Shown: in pieces, positions 11,338 to 24,198 of the stretch
Position numbering within the stretch: position 1 is the stretch's first letter
Layout: every line of letters starts with the position of its first letter
Assembly (NCBI GenBank): GCA_025331445.1
Contig: JAIWNE010000004.1
Location: forward strand, 652,922 to 716,921
Origin: Blakeslea trispora
Taxonomy: Eukaryota; Mucoromycota; Mucoromycetes; Mucorales; Choanephoraceae
Length of the DNA: 64,000 nucleotides
Direction: 5' to 3'
Made by a program: the position numbers and the translations under genes
Notes under the pieces: model-generated
Databases searched by the model: none
What the model was told of the DNA's origin: nothing
The model's input: the letters and a program-made list of their open reading frames with translations, nothing else

Positions 11338-12055
11338 GTTACTCGAGAAAAAAGAGAAAACCAAAAATGAGATAAAAAGAAAAATACAGAGAGAGAGATC
11401 TGAGTTTATTACAAAAGGTTTAGGTTACACAAGGAAAGTGTTTATCTTCTCCAAAAGTAATGCAAAGGTCAAAAAGAACTGAAAGATTAAATTCGGCTCG
11501 ATATTCAACAGGTGAGCCTATTCAATGCCTTTGTTTTGTGCATACTATATAAGAATGCATTCTTTTATAAGAAATAGACCAACTCGTTTGTGGAAGAAGA
11601 TAAGGGTCAGATGAGAAGAACAATCGTATTGTACATAGTTTATGTTTCTTATTGCTAAAGCATACATATCCCCACAACAGGGTTAAACTGATTCCACATT
11701 TTGTGTTCTCGAATAGATAGACAACAATCGGCATAGCAGAAATAATTGTGCTAAATTACAGTAGAGGATGATCACTTTACATCCAATGTATAAAACTGCA
11801 TATTTCTCTTGTATCTCATCAATTTTTGCTATAGATTTAAGGATGATGTTTAAAATATACTTGCTTTAGTAGCAATAAGAATTATGGCAACACAATTCTC
11901 TAAGGCATCAGCTTCAGCAGAGGTTAAGAAAAGTCATGAAATAAACTCCACCCTTCACTTGCTTCCTATTCACAAAATAAATTTAATTTTTTTTAGGAGT
12001 CTCGTTTTAATAATAAAACACAGACAAAGAAAGAAAAAAGATCACTTTGTTTAAT
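11338..12055. other. Intergenic between ATG12 and SWIB genes
   Basis: About 720 bp separating divergently transcribed genes, so it should hold both promoters. AT-rich with a T-run at 11988-11994. No other feature is supportable. Confidence 0.4.
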
Positions 12056-12802
12056 ATGTGCGACAAATACAGAGAGCAAGTAGAAGGTATAGTGTCAGTA
12101 TACAAGTGATATGTGCATATATCGTCTCTAATTTTTGACACTGCTATTTTAGACATCTTGCGAAAATCCGATCTTTCAACAATCACAACAAAGGAAGTTC
12201 GACATACACTTCAAGAACAGTTGGGTACATCTCTAGATCCCATCAGAAAAGACGTAAACGCGCTCATCAAACGCATCTTTATCGAATTTGAGAGTGCTGA
12301 AGCGTTGAAAGAAGAGAAGAGATCAGCTGAAAGACAAAAGGTATTGCACCCATCACCAGCTTCACAAAAGGTGCTCAAGAGTACCACTCCCAACACAATC
12401 AAGAAGAAAGAAGTCAAGAAGAAGAAAGACGTTACTGAAAAGAAGCCAATCAATTGGCCAATACTGAAGGTGAGCCCACCTTTAAGTATAATTATTGGCA
12501 CAGACATTGTAAGTAGAACATATACATAACTATACCCATAACATACTGAATTCCAGTAGTGCACACGACCTTTGACAGTCAAGAAGCTCTGGGATTACAT
12601 CAAGAGAAACAAACTACAGAACGAAAAAGACAAAAGAATGATTGACTGTGATAATTTGATGAAGCAGTTGTGTGGAGGCGAAAGCATCATCAGTTCATTT
12701 GCTATGAACAAGTACCTAAAAGAGTTTTTGATCAGTGTTCCCAAAGAAGAACAAGCTGCTTATAGGAAGATATTGAATGAGAGAGAAGGCATACAAAGCT
12801 AA
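12056..12802 (+). CDS. DEK_C-SWIB domain protein
   Basis: Three exons (12056-12086, 12153-12508, 12560-12802) give 209 residues. Residues about 1-55 (MCDKYREQVEDILRKSD, then TTKEVRHTLQEQLG) form a DEK C-terminal-like helical domain. A Lys-rich linker with repeated KKKEVKKKKD follows. Residues about 120-205 form a SWIB/MDM2 fold (ICTRPLTVKKLWDYIKRNKL, then MIDCDNLMKQLCGG). This order matches fungal Tri1/Uaf30-type proteins, which act in chromatin and, for Uaf30, in the RNA polymerase I upstream activating factor. The last intron uses the second of two nearby AGs (CAGTAG); the first would put a stop in frame. The exact paralogue (Tri1 or Uaf30) cannot be decided here. Confidence 0.87.
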
Positions 12803-13957
12803 TTCTGTTATACTTTGGAACTGTAGAATGACGAGTCAATAAAACAGAGCTCATTTCGTCTTGTTTTAAACTCTTGTGTTGATAACTAACATTTTGTTCA
12901 AAAAGAAGCGTAAAGATATCGATTTCAAGCAAAGTGTTTTCTTTAGACATTGGAAGCATAGCCAATTAAATTGCTTGTAAAAAACAACGCATTCGGCTTT
13001 TGAAAGCGCTTGCATAAGGACTCTGTAAATTCTAGTTGACAATCAGTGAAGAGAGTTTTCTATAAAGCTGTTGTGAATACAAATGCAGTGTACAGTGCGA
13101 TTCAAAAACTACTACACTTGTTTTCTATGATAATAATAACAAAAAAAGATTACATATACAGATGTGCAACGAGTATGAATGGCTAGAAACTCTTATTCTT
13201 CTATACAAGTTCTCGGGAAAGATTTGGTAAGTCGAACACTCGAAATGCCCTTTACGTGTGGCTGTTGATCATGTGGCCTGCACTTCATTACTTGAATTGC
13301 ATAGCTCTAAACGAAATAATCGACTTGAAGCCTAGACTCGATTTAAGCTCAGAAGAGACATAACAATTGCTCCTGGGTTTCTTGAGATGTTCCTTGGGCT
13401 GCAACATGTAGAATCTTTATAATCAAATCTGAAGAAAGAAGAGGAAGAGATATGAGTAGGCTTTCTATTTTGCATTGACATATAACTACTAGCAAACAAG
13501 TAACCAAAAAGGGAAAGACATGAAAGACTAGGTCATAACTTGTTCCCTATAATATATGGAGCAAAACACCAACCAACCTTGCCTTGAATAATTAGCATTT
13601 ACTCAATTAAGTCAAGGTTTTTTTGTAGATAGAGTTGTATTAAGATTTCTTTGGCTTTTAGGTCTATCAAGTCAATGTCTATACTATTAGGCTGTTCATT
13701 GCAAATTAAGTGTTCAAGAATGATGTGAGTACAAATGAGCATATAAAGGTGAGTAAGCTGACTACAACTTGGGATTGCACAAGGCAATCGAGATATTCTC
13801 ACACTTCTGAATTCTAGTGTTAATCCTATAGTTGATGAATAGAATCTAAAGTAACATACAATTAGTACGGCGCTAAAATGAAATGGTATTATATAATCTC
13901 TCTTTTCTCTTTTTCTTTTTTTTTTCTCTTTTCTTATTCTCATAAAGAAACTCAATC
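12803..13957. other. Intergenic, no supported gene
   Basis: About 1.15 kb. At 13091 the string TACAGTGCGATTCAAAAAC resembles a Tc1/mariner-like terminus, but no matching inverted end was found nearby. Minus-strand frames at 13599-13955 have no recognisable content. The last 60 bp before 13958 are a T/C-rich tract typical of promoters in this window. Confidence 0.4.
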
Positions 13958-15030
13958 ATGCTTCCTACTTATGATCAATTGCCTATCGATAAGCAATATC
14001 CACCCAAGACTGCTTGGGGATTATGGGGAAAGGACGATAATTACGGTACACTTAATTTACTTACTGAAGAGCGTGTATTAAATGTAAGAAAATCATATAC
14101 GTGTAACACATTTATGCATTTGTTTATTCAATTTTCACATTTTTCAAAAGGCATCCAAGTCTGTCAAGCGAGGAGTTACCTTTGCCCTTAACTGGAAGCT
14201 GGAGCAACCAGGAACCCCATTCTTTGAACGATCCAGCATTAACCATGAGTATAAGCAACTGCACCCTGCTAATTTGGCCTTTGATGATATTTATCATAAT
14301 TTTAATACCCAGTCTTCAAGTCAGTGGGATGGTTTACGTCATGTTGCTCATATTCCTTCAGGACTATTCTATAACGGTGTTGAGCCAGAGCATGTAGCCA
14401 AGGGATCCTCTGTTCCAAATGGGCGCTTGGGTATTCATCATGCAGCTCGTCGAGGCATTGCCGGACGTGCTGTCTTGCTTGATTATGGTGCCTGGGCTGA
14501 GAAGCACAATCCTTCATTTGATCCACTTGAAAGAATTGAAATTACAGTCCAAGAACTAGATGAGGTTGCTAAAGCTCAAGGTGTCACGTTTGAAGAAGGA
14601 GATATTCTCTTGCTTCGCACTGGTTGGATAAAGGCTTATGAGAAGAATCCTAAGCAGATTACTAATCTTTTGAGTCCTTCCTCTGCTGGTGTCAAGGCGT
14701 GTGAAGATACTTACAGATGGTTGTGGAACCATCATTTTGCTGCTGTCGCCTCAGACGCAATTGCATTTGAAGCTTTTCCTGTTCATGATTGGGAAAACTC
14801 TTGTCGTAAGTGACTATCTGTATGATCCAACATATAAAACTAATCCCCTATCTCTCTTAGATTCTTTCTTGTTAGGTGGTATTGGATGTTTCATTGGTGA
14901 ATTGTTTGATCTCGACAAACTAGCTGAGGATTCTGCCAAAGATAACAATTATGTTTCTTTCTTCACAAGTGCACCTTTAAACAAAGAAAATGGTGTTGCA
15001 ACCCCTCCCAATGCAATTTGCATCAAATAA
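13958..15030 (+). CDS. Cyclase-family (kynurenine-formamidase-like) protein
   Basis: Exons 13958-14083, 14151-14805 and 14861-15030 encode 316 residues. Segments TAWGLWGKDDNYGTLNLL, SQWDGLRHVAH, GIAGRAVLLDYG, EEGDILLLRTGW and VASDAIAFEAFP match the fungal branch of the cyclase superfamily (PF04199), which includes bacterial KynB arylformamidase. In that superfamily a His/Asp-rich loop binds a divalent metal; SQWDGLRH is the likely equivalent, differing from the bacterial HxGTHxD pattern. The fungal members are mostly uncharacterised, so formamidase activity is only a possibility, although the IDO gene that makes its substrate lies 12 kb upstream. It converges on the ribosomal protein gene with a 90-bp gap. 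Confidence 0.85.
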
Positions 15031-15119
15031 TAACCTTTTTTTTTAATATAAATAAATGTGTCATGTATACAATTCTATTCTACAGTTTTCCTTTCTTTCT
15101 TTTTTTTATTATGAGATAA

Positions 15120-16203
15120 TCAATTCTTGCTGATAGTAGGGAAAGGTGGTGGAATGGCTTCCTTGGGGAATAATTTATCTCCACGCAACTTGACAGCATC
15201 CTTGATCTTGACGAATTGATCGTCAAATCCGGGAACTGAGCCCTTAACATATACTAGATTCATTTCAGGGTCAACCTTAACCACCTTCAAATTTTGGACT
15301 GTGGCACTTTCACCACCGAGGCGACCTGCCATCTTTTTTCCCTTGAAAACTTTACTAGGCCACTAGATAGTTGAAAGTGTGTTGTAAGTCGAGATGCAAT
15401 TGAAATAGGCAAAGGAAGCTGTATCTTACCTTACGTTGACCCGTTGAACCACCGGAACGATGTGTCAAAGAAACACCGTGAGAAGCAGGAAGACCCTTAA
15501 AGTTCCATCTCTTCATAACACCAGCAAAACCTTTACCGATACTAACGTGGAAAAAATAAATGTTAGGCATAAAGTCCTTCTCAAACTGATAGACACAAAT
15601 CTCGCTCTCTCGATAAAAAGAAATGCCTACTCACGAAGGTGCTGTCACGTCCACGTATTGGCCTGTAACAAAATGCTCTGCTGTCAAAGGAGTGCCAATA
15701 GGCAAAACTGCATCTTTTGTAACTCTGAATTCAAATAACTTTTGGCGAAGATCGACTCCTAAAGACTTGAAGTGTTCAATCATAGGTTTTGTTGCACTCT
15801 TTTCTTTTTTGGGTGTACATCCAACTTGCAATGCTGTGTAGCCATGCTTATCTTCGGTACGAACATCAGTCACGATGACATCTTCCAACTATACAAAACA
15901 TGTTTCGTCAATCATCTCGCTTCATCCTTGAGGTTCTCTTCTGAAAAAAAAAGAAAAAGAAAAAAGTACCTGTAAGATGGTAACAGGCATACGGACACCA
16001 CTCTCGCTCCAGACAGAAGTCATGCCTTTCTTCTTGGCAATGACACCTGTACGAACAGAGTCGGCTGTCCACTCAGTGGGAACAGAAGTTGCTTGGCTTG
16101 CAAAAGCAGTGCTGTGGAAAGATGCGGCAACAACTGCACGCAGGTGGCTGACGGCAGTCTGCTTTCCTAAGAGCGTGGTCTTGGTGAAAAGACTGAAAGA
16201 CAT
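15120..16203 (-). CDS. MRPL9: Mitochondrial large-subunit ribosomal protein uL3m
   Basis: Four or five exons read from 16203 down to 15120. The N-terminus ([15 protein letters not shown]... SFHSTAF) is a Ser/Arg/Thr-rich mitochondrial targeting sequence. The mature part shows the L3 signature pieces [59 protein letters not shown] and [18 protein letters not shown], in the order expected for bacterial-type L3. It binds 23S-like rRNA near the peptidyl-transferase centre of mitoribosomes. The C-terminal extension ([10 protein letters not shown]) is short. Introns are GT-AG. Nothing is broken. Confidence 0.92.
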
Positions 16204-19200
16204 TGTCTATACTTTCAAGTTCAAAAAAAAAAGATAGCTAAAGACTATATGGCTCAAGTAAGGGCATCCCTACGAACTTTGAAAATTGAATATCCGACAA
16301 TGCCCTTCAGCTGTCACACTCACTACTAGTGGCTTATTTATTGTTCATTATTCCTGATGAAAAAAAAAAAGGTACATTTGACAGCTTGTCAATTACTATA
16401 ACATCAAGGCATATACTACTGGAATTTGAACATATGGTATTTGTCTTTAGCAACTGAATCTGCGAAGAATTGACAGAATTAAATGCAAGATGGCGCTGAT
16501 GGTCCCCATATCTGATTATCTAAGATTTCAACTTTTGATGTATGTCGCCTACCAGCTGCAATAGTAGTTCATTTAGACAGCTTGAGATGCTTTAGTTTAA
16601 TAGTGAGAAATTCAACAGCGTAAACCGAATGAGCGGCTTTACGCTGGCTATTTTTTTGAGCTATCTAAGAGTAATTTTATTGTTTTGATAAAAAAAGTGT
16701 TGATGGCAGCCATACTGAGTAGTAATCTAGGCTATTTGGAAATCTATCAAGGAGAGCATTGTATCATTTCTTTTCTGATTAAGTTCAAATAATGAAGCAT
16801 CTACAAGAGAGATTTCCTTTGAGCAATGCGTCAAGCTCTCATATCAAAGTGCTTTTTAGAGCAAAAACAATTGGTATATGTACTGATGAACGTCAAATAG
16901 TGTCTAAAGCCCAGATTTTCGTGAACCAATACAATTTGATTGCAGAAAATTTACCATCTCATATCTTCCAACATTTCTTTTTCTTATCAAGTCTTTATAC
17001 CTTTATTGTTTTGAAGAGTAGGGAGTGTTTGTACATGAGAACATGAAATATGCAAAGCAAACATTTTAAGCCATATGTACTGCATGTACGAATACTGCGT
17101 TATTGTTTGACAAAACTAGTCTAAAATGCACAGACCCCTTGGTGTAGCAATGAAGCAATGGCAAGCCTAAGCCAGACATTTGAAACAAGGAAAATTTAAC
17201 ATTGCGCTTCCCGATATAGCATGATTACTACCTGTTTGATAAAGGCTGTACAGCAAAGTCCTTGGCTTACTTTTTTGCAAAGAGTAATGCTCTTTGGCTT
17301 TGTGAGCTTATGAGGACACTAAGGGTTGCTTGTTTGATTTTCGATTTCTTTTTGCTTTATTTAAGCCCCAAATAGCATATGAAAATTGTACACAGCTTTT
17401 GTTCTTTGCAATGTTATTTTATATTGGAGAGTTTTCAATGGAAATTATTTGCTATCTCTCATCCCAGCCCATTCAAAGCTGAATAAAAAAAAAGCGTCTT
17501 GCTACAAGCAATCTTGTTTTCTTCTTCTCGAAACATATGCTGTCAAGCATACTTGATAGGCAGCCACAATCTGTGATTCTAATACCTTCTCAGGTTAGCC
17601 TACTGGTACTTAAATCTGGTTGACCTTTGCCACTTGCTTAAGCCAAGAGAGCCAGCTATCAAATCCAATCTGGTCAGCCTTGTTGAGATGGCTACCTATA
17701 TATGGCTAATGTTTGGAAAAGCGCTGCTAATAAATTGGTTAGGTTAAATACAGCAGTTTTTCTTTACGTATATCAAAACTGCATGGTCGCCTTTTTGAAT
17801 TCGCTCATCTCAACTATCTTTGTTAAAAGTTGAAAAACAAGCCATTGACTAAGCAAAAACACATCACTTGTGTATTGATCAAGCTCAATTCTAAGTTAAA
17901 CTGGGAACTAAATCGCATAAACAGAACAAACTATAAATGGTAGTACAAATGTACCTATTTCAGTCTACTCTTTATTGAAAGAAATGTATAAAAGATACCG
18001 AGAACAAGTAATATAAGAAATATAGCAAGCTAAGAAAAAACAACATTAATCTATGAGCTATCTATTATCTCTGCTTTCGTCTTCAGCTTAAGGTTAGATA
18101 AAACGCCAAAATCTAGACGGTTGATCTCCAATTACTTGAGCACAAACCAGATAAAGTATGTGTTGGAAATACTCAGTGAGTATGTCTAAACATTGACTGA
18201 TTGACCGACTGACAATAAGGAACATCCTTCTTTCAGGACATACAATTGTTTTTAAGACACGTTACGTGCAGGATAGATTGACAACTGCTTCATCTTTTCA
18301 TTTCTTTATTTAATGAATTTTAATTGTTTTTTGTACGACACTATCCTTCCTCTTCTCTTTCTTCTTGTCTTCGTGTGAAATGAGTAGTTACTGCAAAAAG
18401 ACTTGAGACCGAAATACAAATCATCTTTCTGTTCTGATCAAAACAACTTGTTTTTTTTGCTTCTTATGAGTTGGAACAAAAGCTATTCTAAAAGAGCCGT
18501 ACGATCAATAAGGAAATTTTTTCCCCTTTTGCCTCTTCTCTTTTACTTGAAATACATTATGCATGAAACAATAAAAAGAAATAGATTTGGCTGTATATGT
18601 AACACATGCACATATCAACCATGCAATTATTACATAAGTAAATAATAATTTATTGCATGGCCCAATCTAGAAAACTAAAGGACAAAAAAAAACATAGCGA
18701 GGGAAAGACAGCAGGTTATGGTAAAAGAGAATAGCAGTGGAATAAAGAAGTGTCGATATTGATACCAAATAGCTTTTTGGTATTGTAGTGCCTATTTAGA
18801 GGATCTCTGTGTGTATTCTGTTGATACTCTGACTCAAAGTTACAAACTCACTTAAATAAAGATTTCCTGATGGTGTGTAAAATAAAAAAAAAAAGGAAAA
18901 TTTTTCTGTGTACAATCTATTTCCGGAGATGGTATGTGTGCTGCTTATTTGTGGAAATGCCTAATAGCAGATGTATAGCAATAGCTGATATAGAAAAAAA
19001 GAAGGAGCCCTTGCTAAAAGCGAGCCATTTAATTTTTTTTTTTTGTAATGCTTGGCTTGATTCCCATTGACATATAAAAAAATAAGTCATGTCTTGTTTA
19101 TTGTTAGCAGTCTGGGTGGCTTGAAATAACAATGAAAAATAAAGTTGGTCGAACAATAGAAATTTGTGATTTACAGATTTTGAAATTGGCTTAAGCGTAT

Positions 19201-19696
19201 CCAACTCCTATTTATTGTTACCATATCAACCAAACCATCACAGCTGATGCCAATAGGCAAAAATTTTCCCTTCTCTTTTTTTGTTTTACTGCCATTCGCC
19301 AAAAAATACGATATATAAACCAAGCAACCAATCGATTCATCTTTTATACGCGTGCCTGTATACAAAGACCTTGCTTGTCACTTTATAGTTCATGTTGAAT
19401 TTGTACAAAACTCAGACTGTTTTTTTCGTATAGTAAAATCACTATTTTTTTTCATCTTCCTTTTCCTTTGCTTTTTTTTTTCCTCTCCGTCTATACTTTC
19501 TATTTGCAATTTTATTTTTGTCACCTTAATTAAAAGAAAGAAAGAAACAAATAGTTCAAGAGGGGAAATTTTCTTTTGTATATATATATATAAAGAGTGT
19601 GTGTGTGAGTGAGATAACCTCCCCCCCTTCTTAGGAAAGATATATATAAAAAAAAAGACAATTAAAGTGGAGTGCAGGTCATTGAACAATGCTGAA
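16204..19696. other. 3.5-kb gene desert
   Basis: AT-rich DNA without a convincing gene. The frame 16792-17046 lacks any recognisable motif and may be chance. A small hairpin-forming repeat lies at about 16617-16646 (CAGCGTAAACC and its near complement). Near the 3' end there are a TATATATATA run (19579-19590), a GTGTGTGTGAG run, a C7 run at 19621 and A-runs, consistent with the promoter of the Zn2Cys6 gene. No tRNA or other RNA gene was recognised by eye. Confidence 0.4.
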
Positions 19697-22601
19697 ATGG
19701 ACGACTCATCACCACCCACGCCAGAGTTACCGGAACGCAAGAGCCACTTGCCTTCTACTAGCGGAATTAAACGCAACAAAGTGAGTCGAGCGTGTGACGA
19801 ATGTAGAAAACGAAAGGTAATTTTCTTATTTTCTGTACCTTATTATGCGAGTTGAAAAAAAAAAAAAGAATACATTATCCTCAAAGCAGCGCCAAAGACT
19901 CGCCAAGTTTCACTGAGCATAATTTTAAGCTTGTGATTATCAAACTCAGCCTAAAGTAGAATGTAAATGTTCAGAGACTAAATGTCATTTATTTAGGTGC
20001 GGTGTGATGGAGCTCAGCCTTGTGCAAGATGTCAAAAATCCTCTACAGAATGCGTCTTTTCAAACGTCACACCAAAAAGGGGTCCACCCAAACAGTACTT
20101 GGAACCATTCGAAAGTCGGTTGAAAGCTATTGATGCTGTATTACAAGCACTCGAGATATCCTCAAAGAAAACTTCCTCTCCAGAAAACGATTGTTTTCTA
20201 AAGACATCAGGTAATTGGCATAGAGAAGAAGAAAAATGCATGACTATTACTAATCTCATGAAATCAATTGTCAGGCCCTGTAGTTGAGACCAATACACAC
20301 CTCGATGTTACTTATACAGGCCAAGCGCTTTATATACAAGATAATCCTATGCGATTGGATCGTATAGAGCCAATTCATCATGTCGATCTGGGACAAGAGC
20401 ATCACACACCACTTCAGCTTACTCTGCCAGCACAAGGCTCGCCCAACTTTTCAAACATTCGATTCGATCTCATTCAACTCTATTTTGACCATATACATCC
20501 CTCTCTGCCTTTTGCCTCCAGGTCTTTATTTACTCAATCTCAGCCACCTATTTTGTTATTATACTCTATCTATGCTGTCGCATCCAAATTTTTGGCTCAG
20601 CAACCAAATTCAAACGAACCTCCAGGGTGGTCCTATTATACAGCTGCACTTGGTTCGCTCGACATACTCCTTGATGTACCGAGACTATCAACTGTACAGG
20701 CATTGTTACTCCTTGCAAAATACCATGAATTTGTCTATCGCCCAGGTTTCTTTTGGAGAACCAAATTTTTTGTCCAACTGGCTATGCAGATGGCAAGCAA
20801 CCTTGGACTTCCTAGAAGCCTACCAAACAATTTAGAGTCCTCTATATCCCGTCACCAACTAGAGGCAAGATCAAGAACTTTTTGGGCTGTATATACTTAC
20901 CATGTCTTGATGAGGTATGTATGTATATCATTAAAAAGTGAAAAAAAAAGATAAACCCATAAGAAGAGAAGGATTGGTTGATGATTGTCTGCCTTTTTTT
21001 TTTTTAAGAAAAATCATAAATTAATCTTGTCATTTAACTTTAGCATCGAGCAAGGATTAGAATTAAACTTACAAAGTCAAGAGTGCACGGTCAATTACCC
21101 GCACGTCCTTTCTGATGAATTTGACAGTGATGTTAATGCCGTTCTGGACTTTTATTGGCTAAGCAAGGTGGTACATGTCCAAGCGGCTGTCATTCAATTC
21201 TTGAGAAATAGACTGAAAGATACCACTGACAAGGAAATGGATCAGTTTAGAGATATAGAAAACATGCTTATGAGAATAGAAGCAAGCATGCCTCATGTCG
21301 AAAACAGCAACAAGAATGCATCGTTTGTTCAGCTAATGTATCATCTGACCAGCCTGTTGCTCTATAGACCATATGCTTCCATAGGCAATAACGATTCATG
21401 TAGCCCATCTGTTCCACATGCTGCTTCTCGTTGCTTAAATTCAGCTTCGTCCATGGCCAAAATCATTGACCAAGTATTGACTAGATATGGATCCAATGCG
21501 TTTAACGATCTGACACGAAGCAACCAACAGATTGTTTATTGCTTATCCGTTGCCATCACAGTTGTGCGCGAGCTCCAGAGGACCCATCATGCTCATGAAG
21601 TTTATGAAAAAATCAGTTCACTCTTACAGCTTATGGCGACCAAATCTCCAGCAACCGAGATTGAGACACCACCATCAAATGAAAGGCCTGATCTTCAGGT
21701 CGTCTCACCCTCAACCACATCTTCTACACGATCGTCACCTCTAATTCCATCCCTTTCACCTCACAGCCCTACGCCTGCCATCAAAAAAAGGCATTCGAGG
21801 TCTTCTCTACAATTCCCCATTTCTGATAATGTGTATGGACTTATGGCTGGCAACAGCAATAACAATGCGACAACGCCTGAAATGATAACACATCGTAGGA
21901 GACCTACAGGAAGGTCGCCTTATGCTGCAAATCGGCTTTCAGCACCTGCACTGGGGTCTCTTTGCCAGCAGTCTCCTTATTTTTATCAGCAAATACAACA
22001 ACAGCAACAGCAGCAAATGCAACAACAGGGGCAAAGTTATTCTCAGCCATCCTCTCCCATCACAAATCAATTCGGCGACAATTTAAACACACCTTCTCAT
22101 CCAACAGCCTTGCGTCGTACTACCTCATTATCCAGAAAGGCAGGTTTGCGGCGAAGTGCTTCTTCTATAGGTGATTTTGGCATTCTTCCTCAAAGGCTAA
22201 GCCGAACTACCTCACGTCCTTACATCAATCCTCGTCGCCATACATTGACAAACACAACGCCTCCTGACTTGTCTCATGTAGTCACATCACCTTCTTCAAT
22301 TGTACTCGATATGCCACTCAATTTACATGCTATGGCTGTTCGAAACAATCAATTTTCAACATCTGTTATGAATAACAATACCCAGCATCCTTTTATGATA
22401 CCAATCTTGAACCAACAACAAAATCAATATCCAAATCAACAGCAATCCAACCATCATCACCAGGGACAACAGAGTCAGCACCTTGTATTAGATCCCTCGT
22501 CATTTCCTATGGACCCTGTCATTCCTGATTCACCTAATGATTCTATGATGAATTTGCTATTAAACCCTTGGGACTTTTCATCGCAGCCACCTTCTTCATA
22601 G
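19697..22601 (+). CDS. Zn2Cys6 transcription factor
   Basis: Exons 19697-19816, 19997-20210, 20275-20914 and 21044-22601 encode 843 residues. The start ATG at 19697 (MDDSSPPTPELPERK) is the first in frame. The binuclear zinc cluster (C-X2-C-X6-C-X5-C-X2-C-X6-C, about residues 34-61) is split by the first intron between RKRK and VRCDG, a common arrangement in fungal regulators. A fungal_trans-type middle homology region follows (FDLIQLYFDHIHPSLPFASR, LLLLAKYHEF, RSRTFWAVYTYH), similar to the XlnR/Gal4 class. The last 300 residues are Ser/Gln/Asn-rich with poly-Gln, typical of activation domains. It acts in the nucleus; the target pathway cannot be read from the sequence. Confidence 0.9.
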
Positions 22602-22971
22602 CAGCATACCATGTACTTTGGAAAAAAAAACGACCCAATCAATCCATTCAACTATATCCGCCCTATTATTTCTCTTCTTTTTTAAGCTAACTTAATTTTA
22701 AAATATTGTTGTTTATGAAACTTATATGCAGAATTGATATCTCTATGATCTTTGTAGGATTTACTGACAATAAAATCTGTTATTTCGTCATTTTTAAAAC
22801 CAAAGCGTTGTCTACCTATAGATTCAATATCAAGTTAATCTGTTTCTTAAAAAAGACTTGGCAGAAACAAACCCCTTGTTATGTTTGAATAGTATAAAAA
22901 AGACGTTGTTTTTATTACAGAAACGAAAAAAATAAGCTAATTCTTTTTCATTATTTAATTTATATCACAAC
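22602..22971. other. Intergenic spacer
   Basis: About 370 bp between two genes on the same strand. AT-rich, with TATAAAA at about 22894 roughly 75 bp before the next start codon, a plausible TATA box. Nothing else seen. Confidence 0.4.
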
Positions 22972-23967
22972 ATGAAACCTTTCCAAATCTTTACTACTGC
23001 CATTGGCTTGTTAGCTACTACTGTCTTTGCTCAACAAGGCAGTACAATTGATCAAAGCAGTGCATTTAATTTGTCTGCCATTAATGGAACATGTAAGTGA
23101 ACATTCTATCTTGTAATCACTTCAACTCATTGCTTCTCTTGCTTTTTTTTTCTAGGGCATGTTGCTGGCTTGACAGACACATTGTTGAGTGACTTTGCTG
23201 ATTTATCTCAATACTTCAACTTCAGTATCAAGTGTCCCCAAGTATACATCACTGGCAATTCTACCAATGTATCCTACGTTCAGCCTTCCTTTAACTTGGA
23301 GTACTATAACGAATCTCTAGGCATGAATCAGACTGCAAACATCTCTTTGAGTGGTCTAATGACACTTGAAAATGTCACTTCAGCTACACAAGCTAACTTC
23401 AGTGTTCTCTTGGCCCTTCCTAGCATGAATGATAGCTCCTCTTCTTACTCTACTAACAGCCTTGCCAAAATCTTGGCTGTTGGATCTTCCTCTTCTTCAT
23501 CTGCAACCACTCTCAATATTACTGCTGGCAATGTAACTGATCCTTTGCCTTATGGTGCTAACATTTCTGCCACTTTCAGCTTCAACCTCTCCTCAAGCAA
23601 CGGATCTGTGTACGATATTGTCTTGCTCACTGCCACCAACTTCTCTTCTGTCTCCAACAGCAGTGACAACGAAGATCAATCTTCAGGTGATGATCAATCC
23701 TCTGATGACAGCGGTAACGGATACGGTGGTGGATACGGTGGTAGTTACAACGGTGGTAACATGTCTGAACAAGTTTATCAACTCCTGCTTACCAACTCTA
23801 GCACTGTATTGAATCAGACTGTTTTTAACCAAACTATTGATACTTATGGCACTGTTGCTTCCAATGTAACTCGACTCAACAACACCTGTACCAGTTCAAC
23901 TCGATCCTCTTCGGGTAGAGGCAGTAACACCCGATCCTCTTCTTCCCGCTCTGCTACAGCTATCTAA
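22972..23967 (+). CDS. Secreted Asn/Ser-rich protein, lipocalin-like N-terminus
   Basis: Two exons (22972-23092, 23156-23967) give 310 residues. A signal peptide (MKPFQIFTTAIGLLATTVFA) precedes the mature protein. FNLSAINGTWHVAGL contains a G-x-W placed as in lipocalins, but the rest is too diverged to be sure of the fold. There are many N-glycosylation sequons (more than 15 NxS/T), an acidic Ser/Asp segment, a GYGGGYGGSYNGG stretch and a basic Ser/Arg tail without a hydrophobic GPI signal. It is probably a secreted or wall-associated glycoprotein. I do not recognise the family with confidence. Confidence 0.78.
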
Positions 23968-24198
23968 TTTGGGCAACCTCTTTTCTTATTCAAGGCTTGC
24001 AACTAGTAATTTTTTTTTGAGACTATTACATAATAATAATAAAAAGAAAATGGGACTTTTTCTTGAAAAATGTTGGTTATGTTTAACTATATGAGACAGC
24101 TAAGATTGAAACAAAAAAGGGAAATAGGCTTTATATGATGTTTAAGCTATAAACGTGCTAGTTTCACAAAGATAAAAAAAAAAGAAAGGGTATAGCAA

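Noticed and set aside
13091..13130. TACAGTGCGATTCAAAAAC as a Tc1/mariner terminus
   Set aside because: No complementary end ending GCACTGTA with matching sequence was found within several kilobases, and no transposase remnant lies beside it.
16792..17046. 84-codon ORF in the 16-19 kb gene desert
   Set aside because: Isolated, no motif, no splice partners, ordinary length for chance in AT-rich DNA.
21532..22174. Alternative plus-strand ORFs within the Zn2Cys6 gene
   Set aside because: Shadows of the long fourth exon in other frames, without motifs.
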